Shown in pieces: positions 18,690-29,400 of a DNA stretch of 35,000 bases (positions are counted from its first letter, which is position 1; each line of letters starts with the position of its first letter). The translations under genes and the position numbers were made by a program. The stretch comes from Mesostigma viride (lineage: Eukaryota; Streptophyta; Mesostigmatophyceae; Mesostigmatales; Mesostigmataceae), in the NCBI GenBank assembly GCA_009746045.1, contig RPFO01000199.1, positions 1 through 35,000 on the forward strand. The letters are read 5' to 3'. A model generated the notes under the pieces. That model made no database searches and was not told where the DNA came from. It was given only the letters and a program-made list of their open reading frames with translations.

Positions 18690-19165
18690 GAGAGTAGCTC
18701 TCTGCATAGGCGGGGCTTGGCTAAATTCTTACTGCATCATCCATGGGAGTCCCATTGTAGGCAGAATTGAATTGAATTGAATTGTAACATAACTCCGTTG
18801 GGAGTATATGTAGCACATAGCCCAGAGAAGGGGCATATGGCCTATCATACATTCTAAGCTACTTCCTGCAAGGGTGGGAATGTAAACAACACTTGCTCTA
18901 GGTGCACTAGGGCACCTGCACCCTCATGATCTTCACACTATGCCCAGCTAAGGGGGAGTATGTCATGTGGGGGAAGATCATCATGGCTATACAAGAGCTA
19001 GGGCATGGCTTCTCGACAGAGAGCATCTCTCTGCACTGCGTAGCATGGCTAAATTCTTAATGCAACATCCATGGGGGTCCCGTTATAGGCAGGGCTTGGC
19101 TAAATTCTGTAGGCAGAGCTTGGCTAAATTCTGAAGGCATCATCCATGGGGAATAGGTATAGTTG
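18690..19165. repeat. Diverged repeats of a GCTTGGCTAAATTCT segment
   Basis: The string GGCTAAATTCT followed by a GCATCATCCATGGG segment occurs near 18718-18755, 19048-19080 and 19098-19160. An AGAGAGCATCTCTCTGC inverted motif and GTAGGCAG lie close to the copies. They are probably remnants of an old non-coding repeat. Confidence 0.5.
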
Positions 19166-19287
19166 TCTCATAGATAGATAGATTATCTCTAATAGACCAT
19201 TAGATACTTGTCTCACAGATAGATACATCACCTTCAGTTTTTTAAATTAATTAACCAATTAATTAATTAATAGATAGATAGATAGAT

Positions 19288-19326
19288 CAAAGAGACAACC
19301 AGCGCAGGCCAGAAATCGGGAGAATT
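19288..19326 (+). repeat. Fragment of dispersed repeat, left of GATA tract
   Basis: AGACAACCAGCGCAGGCCAG and the bases around it match the start of the repeat at 34499. The (GATA)n tract begins where the match stops. Confidence 0.75.
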
Positions 19327-19327
19327 C

Positions 19328-19709
<382 letters not shown>

Positions 19710-19734
19710 TTACCTTAAGACCATTAGTGTCCAC

Positions 19735-19867
19735 GGCTACACATATCCACCTGCATTCATTTCCATCATCCTGAAGGACTCAACAAACACGGAGAAGACA
19801 ACAGCAGGCTCGAGCTACCCTGGTCCGGATTCTTCCAGATTCCTGGCCTGCGCTGGTTGTCTCTTTG
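19735..19867 (-). repeat. Dispersed repeat, minus-strand copy
   Basis: The reverse complement matches 34499-34628 along its whole ~130-base length with scattered differences and small indels. Both copies begin AGACAACCAGCGCAGGCCAG and end near GTGTAGCC. A 34-base partial copy sits on the other side of the GATA tract in opposite orientation. Confidence 0.8.
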
Positions 19868-20326
19868 ACATTACCACATGCGAGAAATATGTTGCCCCGT
19901 GAAGAAAGTCTGCGCCGAAACCCACTGCTGACGCACATGTTGACCACCACTCCGCGAAAGCCCTTCGGGCGGAGACTTTGGAGACACACCCGTGTTCAGG
20001 CCAGTCTCCCTGGTAGTCAGTCGCATGTGCTACCTATGAGCATAGTACTCCGTGACATGCCCCCAGCGCACGGCACGCTGGTAGGCACTAACCGCGAGAG
20101 TGCGGGGCCACAAGAAACGGTGTGGCCTGCTAACGGAGGTTCGGCCTCTGGCACAACGTCGGCCCCGTGCTGACATACTTGTATTTTCATTAGCAGGTAG
20201 TTGCTCCGGACTGCTGCTTTTCCCCCAGACCAGACGTATGCTAGGTGTAGGCACTCTTTCTATCCTGTCAGCAACACTTGCAATTCCAGGTCAACACTGG
20301 TTATCATTCTCGTAGTTGGATGCCCA

Positions 20327-20429
20327 TCATACGTCCATGTGGAACACCGGAACCAGCGCCGAGTGGGCGACAGGCGCTCGACATAGAGGGCACTCTGGCT
20401 TGGCGTTGCACCATTCCGCGATGCAATGC
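20327..20429 (-). CDS. PEX10: PEX10 exon 11, second half of RING and stop
   Basis: Completes Trp, then [20 protein letters not shown] and a tail ending HMDV before TGA (20329-20327). Holds C318, C329 and C332. Acceptor GCTGCAG. Confidence 0.95.
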
Positions 20430-23400
20430 CTGCAGCCACGTCAAGGGATGCACCCGGTGTTGGACGCACAGCAGGTCCAACTATATGAATGACATAGGCC
20501 GGTCGTACATGAGACAGGGGTGGGGCGGGTGAGCCGCGTGGATCTACCATACAGACGTCGGTCTACAGATTGGCACAGACCACGGGTGGGAAAAGGACGG
20601 ACTAATACCAACACAGCGGATCAGCAAGGCGAAGGTTCTTGGCCATAGCGAGGTCAGCAAGACAGGTTCAACGCAAAACAATGTAAGCCATGGGAAAGCA
20701 TCCTTCGATGTGTCTCACAGCTCACAAAAGTAGGCAGCCAGGGACCCAGGTCGGTCGGCCCATGAATGATGGGCTCCAGGACATGAGGCCCGGTGCATGG
20801 TCCCCACGCCACCCCTACCCCACCATCCCCAACATTGGTCCCCACTGCGATTTTCCCTGGAAGCATCAGCTTCATGGCCTCTGTGGTTGACGGGCGATGG
20901 GCAAGGGTCAGATGTGACGCATGCCACTAGGAGCTAACACAGCTGTGATTGATTGCAGGCCAGTAGTGTGTCATAGCCCGCCTCACCGGCACAAGGTATG
21001 CTCTTCCCCCACACCTCCCCCCTCCCTTCCCCCCCCTCCTCACCAGCAGAAGATGTGTCCGCACGGAGTCGACGTTGGCACGGTGCGTGCGCTGAGGCAC
21101 AGCGTACATTTCTTCCAGTCCGGCACCTGGCAGGGGGGTGGGTGACGGTGTGGAGACGGGAAACAGTGCAGGCGCGTGGGCGCAGCAGGCGTGCCGGTTA
21201 CGACCCCCCCACGCCATGCGCAGCGATGGCGATTTAAGACAGACCGACAGCCTTGCCTGGCAGCAGAGCCAGCTGTGCGTGCAAACCGTGAACATGCACA
21301 TGGTAAGCGTGCTCACTCTCAACTGGCTGAGTGCGCTCCACCATGAGTGGCACGGCGCTACTGCAGGCGGCTGCATGGCTTGGGTCAGGGGCGGACCCTC
21401 AGCCCAACGGAGAGGCAGACACACCTAAATAGGACACATCTAGCCCGGGCCAGACGAGGCACGTGGTGACGACCAGCGTGCACGCGCTATGCTGACGCAC
21501 GTCCATGACTGCGGCACATGGGTTGAAAGCAAAGACGCGAGGCCCTGCACAATCCAAGCGCCCAAGCGTCACCATGGCAGGAGGTGCTCACCGCAGCGGA
21601 GGCGTCTGCGGCCGTGGCCCCGCCGTGACCGTTGTCGCTGCTAGCCCCCGCCACGCCCGCGTGCCACATGCCCCCCATGCTGCCACCTGCCACCGCCTCC
21701 TCCTCCTCGTCATCAAACTCCTCCACCACGAGCGCACCTGCGGACGCCAGCAGGCAGCCGGCGGCGGTAGCAGCAGGTATGCGACAATCAACGACTCCAT
21801 CGGGTGCGGAGAAGGTGGCAAGAAACGCTTGCGCGCGGTCGAGCGGTGTGCATTCGGTGAGGAAAAACATGCGCTTTCGCAGAGTCCATCATATTATTTG
21901 GTCACTATCGCTCCTACGACAACCACCACCACCATGCATTTCTTCGATCAAATGTGTCCTAGACAAATGTGCTGAAGAGGGGTCGCAGAGCAGGGTTGAG
22001 CAGGGTTGGACACGACGGGATCATCCCGTGGGGAAGGCGATTCCGCCAACACGGCTTGATGCCGCAACACGACACGTCCGCCTTGTTCCAGCCACGGTGC
22101 TGTTAGTGTGTTGAAGCGCTGCGCGATGCCTCACCGGCGGGGGTGGCTGCCGCCGACCGCCGCGCCCACCGCGCTGCAATGGCAGGGACCAGGCTGCTCT
22201 TGGCCCAGAGCGCTGATGTCAGCGACAGCTGCAGCATCAGCAGCCAGCCCAGCACCACGTAGCTGCGGGGTATGCAGAACGGAGGGGTTGGTGGATGGAG
22301 GGAGGAGGGGGCACAAAGCAGCGGCCAAGGGACACCAATTTTCATAACAACGGGACAACGGAGACAACGGAGGGATCCGGCCAGGGCAAGGGAGCCCATG
22401 TGTTCAACCCCATGTGTGGGATGAGCCCATGTGTGGGTTAAGCAAGAGTACTCCACCTCCCCGAAACATCGGGTGGGCAGCCACGCACCACTTGGAACAT
22501 GCCTTGCACGCATGCAGGCGGGCATGCGAGCGGGCATGCGAGGTCATTGGCACTGCACCACCTGCCATGGCTGCAGCTGCACTACTGCCACACGCACCCA
22601 CGCGCTGCTGCAGACCTGCTGGCATGTACCCAAGAGGCGCCACCACAGCAGTGAGCGTGACACAACGCACACACTAACCCAAGATCCCAACTTCAAAACA
22701 TGCGGCCGACAGGGCTGCCACGGTTATGCTGGCGCGGCCAACAGGGCACACACGGTTGTCCTGGCGCGCGCACCCACCGCGGCCGCTCCTCCACCTGCTT
22801 GCCCGTGAAGATGTAGCGCACCGACGCCGCGCGCTTGGACAGGTGGTAGTACACGCCTGCGCCCACAAGGGTGCAGGGGGAGGCAGCCACAAACCCGAGA
22901 AAGGATATAAACCTGAGACCAGCCACAAACCCAAGACAAGGCAAGGTAGGGACGGAGCGAAGAAGCAAGGGCAGATTCGAGGGGGTCGATGCACGACAGC
23001 GGTGGCAGATTCGAGGGGGTCGATGCACGACAGCGGTGGCAGATTCGAGGGGGTCGATGCACGACAGCGGTGGCAGATTCGAGGGGGTCGATGCACGACA
23101 GCGGTGGCAGATTCGAGGGGGTCGATGCACGACAGCGGTGGGGAAGTGCATCCAACCGGTGGGAAAGCGCGCAGACACGGTGAAGACCGAGACAAATACC
23201 GTAGAAGCCCTTATATGTGTACCCTTGATTATCGTACGAAGAGTTTTGGGAATTTTTGTTACGTGAATGTAAACTTTTGGGGTTTTTTATTACAGTACGT
23301 AGGTATATTGTCTGGGTATATACTCGAGGGGCCTCTACAGGTAGACCCTCTGGGGAGCCTTAATATGTATATTGGCTATCTGAAGGAGATTTCTTGGGTT

Positions 23401-26400
23401 GTACGAGGCCGGAAGGAGGGTTTTGGGGGGGCATGTACGAGGTCGACTCGTACATAATTGTGGGTACTGATATAAGGGCCACTACGGTAGAAGATAAGCC
23501 AGGGATAGGCACCAAAAAGGAAGACGAGCGCCCAGGCAATGCGCAGCAGGAGTGCTGCAGACAACACCGGTGGACAGGTGGAAGAGAATGCACACGGGGC
23601 TAGACCAAAAGCAGGACAAGCAACGCACCGAACAGGTAGAAGAGCGCCACGTGGAAGCGGCCAAAGAACTGGATGGCGTCCATCGCGCGCGGGAGAACCT
23701 GGCGTACGTCACCGATGGCACCGCGCAAAAAAACAAATGCGCAAAAACAAAGGGGCATGAGGAGGCGCACAGAGAGTTGCACGATGCCCACCCAGCAGGG
23801 ACGAGAGGAAGGTGGCGGGCCAGCGCCCGTGGCCCAGGGGAGGGGGCGCAAAGGAAAATATGGCTGAGATGGGGCCGGCGATACATGCATCCTCAAACAT
23901 GTGACGGAGGCTGGAAGCCGGGGGGCAGTGGGGAGGGATGGAGGGCGGGAGAACAACAAGGGGTGGCATAGGGAATGAAATACCAGACTGGGCAGGAACA
24001 CCTTTCAACGGGACCTTCCAAATCAACGGGACGGCAGGCGCCAAAGGGATGACGCGTGACACGGCAGCGGGTGTTGGCTGTCATCCGTCAACGCGCAAGC
24101 ACCCGCTGGTCCTGCCTGCGCCCACGTTGGCTGCGCCCATGCCCACTAGTAATGAAGAGGCGAGCGTTGGAATGCCGCACGGTGGGCACGTACTCACCGC
24201 GACCAAGGCCTGTGTGGCCCGAACCCTGCACCATGCCCAGGGTGACAGGGAGCCCCTGGCACGCCCTCCTCCCCCTGGGCGGCTTCCATACGCATACCAC
24301 CAGCACCAGAACCACCAACCCTGCTGTGCAGCCCCTGCACCTGGCGCCACCCTGGATGGGCCCGCAGTGTGGGTGGCTGATGGCTGGCGATCGGTGGGGG
24401 AGTGGCCGTCCTCTTCGGCACAGTTCCCGTCGCCACATGGTGGGTCGGAGCGCGATGAGGCCAGCGCAGCATCAGCGCTGACGTCATCATGCGGCATCTC
24501 CGGCGCACCCATCCTCACGCTGCTTGCATCCGACATCGCCAGGTGGCACGATTTGGCCATGCAGAGGGCGCGGTGAAGATGGGCATCACCCCCAAACAGG
24601 TGGGTGGATGAACAAATATCAGCCACACAGCCACATAGCCACAACTCTTTTATTGGGGGGTTAAGAACAACCAAGATGTCGGTTATGTTGGATGGGGATT
24701 CCCAGTAGCCTTTCAAGTTTCATGCCCTAGCAAATGCAGCCCACCTTCTCTCACAAACTCTCATATCCGACGCTGCAGCCCTCGTAACTGGATCAACCAC
24801 GCACAACACCACAATTCAAATCACATGGCCTCACCCACCGCCCGAGCGCACACGGCCTTGCTAGTACCAGCGACGTGTTGGCCACTCACCGCCCCATCCA
24901 CCCTACCACACACCCTCTCTCACCAACCTTCCCCACGGCCACTCACCGCACCATCGCGCGGTCGAGCACGTGGGGCACCAGCGTCTGCAACGCCACCAGC
25001 GACAGACGCCGCCGCCAGGTCGCGGACTGTGGCAGGCCGGAGGGCCCCAGGGTCACCTGGCGAGTTCGTCCAAGTGAGTGGCCATATGGGGTCAGGGAAT
25101 CGACCTTGGATTCGTGATTAACCGAGACAAGGCCCGTAGCTCTTCATGAACCCAAACTTAAGGTAGCCACGACACCGCGGAAACGAGATGTAGAAAGCGA
25201 ATGGCATACACAGCAAAGGGCCCAAACAGATAGCTATAAACACCGCGATTCAACCCAACAGCACAACAGCCAACGTCGCACACGCCCTCCATAAACGCTT
25301 GGGAAAGGGTGGAGAGTGTCCTTGGAGAAGTGGTGGCAATACAGGAATCCGTGTGAAACAAAAACCACTGGGCAAGTGGCCCCCGCAAAGGGCAGCAAAT
25401 TGCAGGCCAACATTACGATGAGAAAACATAATTTTCTAGCATTGAATAAGCTGAGCATTGGCTGCCGACAACGCGATGCCAGCCTTGGTATAGGATTTCT
25501 CATCACACTAGAAAAGTTTGATTGCAACAATTACAGAGCGGGTGAAATATACCAGCACCGTGGTGGGTGCCCCCCATGGCCCATCCGGTGGTGGATCATG
25601 CCTGGCGCTCCCTATGAACAGTGTTCAGAGCTGTTGAGAGAGGGAACACTCGCAGCTGAGAGCAAAGCTTGCGTGGTAGCTGCCAGTATAAACGACCAAC
25701 CAGAGGGTGCTTACCTGACATCCTCCGCCTCTGGAGGGCGAAAGCAATCAGTGGCGGCAGGCAGCGCGGCGACGCACACTACGGTGCGACTAGGATGCAC
25801 AACCCCCCCCCAAAAAAACCCACCCGCATCCACGCCTACCAAGCCCGGGAGAGCTGGTCCAACACACCACCCATTGCACACCCTCCAGCGACCTGGCAGC
25901 GTCCTGGCTGAGTACAAGGAGAGACGTGCAGCGGGCGTGCACGTTCCTGGGGCCATACCACTGGACATGCGCACCCCGTCCCCCTGGCCCCCCGGAGGTC
26001 TTCCCGTTGCTCATGACCCTCCCTCACCCTAGTGCTCTACCCTCCCCCTCCCCCTCCCCCTCCCCCCCCCCTCCCCCTCCCCCCTCCCCCTCCCCCTCCC
26101 CCTCCCCCTCCCCCTCCCCCTCCCCCTCCCCCTCCCCCTCCCCCTCCCCCTCCCCCTCCCCCTCCCCCCCCCCTCCCCCTCCCCCTCCCCTCACCTGTGC
26201 CAGGTGGCAAAACTCCTCCCCTCACCCCCCCCCTCACCTCACCTGTGCCAGGTCGCAGTACTCCTCCCCTTCCCCCTCCCCCCTCCCCTCACCTGTGCCA
26301 GGTGGCAAAACTCCTCCCCTTTCCCCTCCCCCCTCACCTCACCTGTGCCAGGTCGCAGTACTCCTCCCCTTCCCCCTCCCCCCTCCCCTCACCTGTGCCA

Positions 26401-29400
26401 GGTCGCAGTACTCCTCCCCCAGCGTTGCCTGCCCCGTTCCTGTCGTGAGACCAAAGTAGAGCAGCGACGCCAGCAGCTTCACCTGCGGCCGGCCACCATG
26501 CGGATGTTGATGTGCGCGGCACAAGGGGTGGCACAAGGGGTGGCACAAGGGGTGGCACAAGGGGTGGCACAAGGGGTGGCACAAGGGGTGGCACAAGGGG
26601 CGGCACAAGGGGTGGCACAAGGGGTGGCACAAGGGGTGGCACAAGGGGTGGCACAAGGGGTGGCACAAGGGGTGGCACAAGGGGTGGCACAAGGGGTGGC
26701 ACAAGGGGTGGCACAAGGGGTGGCACAAGGGGTGGCACAAGGGGTGGCACAAGGGGTGGCACAAGGGGCGGCACAAGGGGTGGCACAAGGGGCGGCACAA
26801 GGGGTGGCACAAGGGGTGGCACAAGGGGCGGCACAAGGGGTGGCACAAGGGGTGGCACAAGGGGTGGCACAAGGGGTGGCACAAGGGGTGGCACAAGGGG
26901 CGGCACAAGGGGTGGCACAAGGGGTGGCACAAGGGGTGGCACAAGGGGTGGCACAAGGGGTGGCACAAGGGGCGGCACAAGGGGTGGCACAAGGGGTGGC
27001 ACAAGGGGTGGCACAAGGGGTGGCACAAGGGGTGGCACAAGGGGTGGCACAAGGGGTGGCACAAGGGGCGGCACAAGGGGCGGCACAAGGGGTGGCACAA
27101 GGGGTGGCACAAGGGGTGGCACAAGGGGTGGCACAAGGGGTGGCACAAGGGGTGGCACAAGGGGTGGCACAAGGGGTGGCACAAGGGGTGGCACAAGGGG
27201 TGGCACAAGGGGTGGCACAAGGGGTGGCACAAGGGGTGGCACAAGGGGTGGCACAAGGGGCGGCACAAGGGGTGGCACAAGGGGTGGCACAAGGGGTGGC
27301 ACAAGGGGTGGCACAAGGGGTGGCACAAGGGGTGGCACAAGGGGTGGCACAAGGGGTGGCACAAGGGGTGGCACAAGGGGCGGCACAAGGGGTGGCACAA
27401 GGGGTGGCACAAGGGGTGGCACAAGGGGTGGCACAAGGGGTGGCACAAGGGGTGGCACAAGGGGTGGCACAAGGGGTGGCACAAGGGGCGGCACAGGGGG
27501 CGGCACAAGGGGCGGCACAGGGGGCGGCACAAGGGGCGGCACAAGGGGCGGCACAAGGGGTGGCACAAGGGGTGGCACAGGGGGTGAGAGAGCCTTGTGC
27601 CACAGGCACCCGCTCGCATGCGCTTGGAAGAAATCGAAATAGACCACATGTCCTGAACCATAACCTTGCCGTGCATGACATGACATGCCGTGCGGAGCTG
27701 TGCTGTGCTGTGCTGTGCTGTGCTGTGCTGTGCTGTGCTGTGCTGTGCTGTGCTGTGCTGTGCTGTGCTGTGCTGTGCTGCGCTGCGCTGTGCTGCGCTG
27801 TGCTGTGCTGTGCTGTGCTGTGCTGTGCTGTGCTGTGCTGTGCTGTGCTGTGCCGTTGCACGGCCCTGCCTTGCCTTGTACTGCAAACGGGAACAAAACA
27901 CACTCATGCCATGCATGCATCAGCCTCTCCCCCCCTTTCCCCCTATGCTGCTTGGGACACATGGCTAGCTGTGATGAGCTAGTCTTTAACATGTCAGGTG
28001 GGCATGTCGGGTGGGCATATCGGATGGGCATGTAGGCTGGGCATGTCAGATGGGCATGTCGGGTGGGCATGTAGGCTGGGCATGTCGGATGGGCATGTAG
28101 GCTGGGCATGTCGGATGGGCATGTCAGATGGGCATGTCGGGTGGGCATGTAGGCTGGGCATGTCGGATGGGCATGTAGGCTGGGCATGTCGGATGGGAAT
28201 GTCGGGTGGGCATATCAGGTGGGCGTATCGGATGGGCATGTCGGGTGGGCATGTAGGCTGGGCATGTCGGGTGGGCATGTAGGCTGGGCATGTCGGGTGG
28301 GCATGTAGGCTGGGCATGTCGGGTGGGCATGTCGGATGGGCATGTAGGCTGGGCATGTCGGATGGGCATGTCGGGTGGGCGTATCGGATGGGCATGTCGG
28401 GTGGGCATGTAGGCTGGGCATGTCGGGTGGGCATGTAGGCTGGGCATGTCGGGTGGGCATGTAGGCTGGGCATGTCGGGTGGGCATGTCGGATGGGCATG
28501 TAGGCTGGGCATGTCGGATGGGCATGTAGGCTGGGCATGTCGGTTGGGCATGTCGGTTGGGCATGTCGGATGGGCATGTCGGGTGGGCATATCCGGTGGG
28601 CATATCGGATGGGCATGTCGGGTGGGCATGTAGGCTGGGCATGTCGGATGGGCATGTAGGCTGGGCATGTCGGATGGGCATGTCGGGTGGGCATGTAGGC
28701 TGGGCATGTCGGGTGGGCATGTAGGCTGGGCATGTCGGGTGGGCATGTAGGCTGGGCATGTCGGGTGGGCATGTCGGATGGGCATGTAGGCTGGGCATAT
28801 CGGGTGGGCATGTCGGGTGGGCATGTAGGCTGGGCATGTCGGGTGGGCATGTCGGATGGGCATGTCGGATGGGCATGTAGGCTGGGCATGTCGGGTGGGC
28901 ATGTCGGATGGGCATGTAGGCTGGGCATGTCGGATGGGCATGTAGGCTGGGCATGTCGGTTGGGCATGTCGGTTGGGCATGTCGGATGGGCATGTCGGGT
29001 GGGCATATCCGGTGGGCATATCGGATGGGCATGTCGGGTGGGCATGTAGGCTGGGCATGTCGGATGGGCATGTAGGCTGGGCATGTCGGATGGGCATGTC
29101 GGGTGGGCATGTAGGCTGGGCATGTCGGGTGGGCATGTAGGCTGGGCATGTCGGGTGGGCATGTAGGCTGGGCATGTCGGGTGGGCATGTCGGATGGGCA
29201 TGTAGGCTGGGCATATCGGGTGGGCATGTCGGGTGGGCATGTAGGCTGGGCATGTCGGGTGGGCATGTCGGATGGGCATGTCGGATGGGCATGTCGGGTG
29301 GGCATGTAGGCTGGGCATGTCGGGTGGGCATGTAGGCTGGGCATGTCGGGTGGGCATGTAGGCTGGGCATGTCGGGTGGGCATGTCGGATGGGCATGTAG

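Noticed and set aside
20927-21424. 165-codon minus-strand frame over PEX10 exon 10
   Set aside because: It reads the exon in the wrong frame; the RING ligands appear only in the frame of the spliced model.
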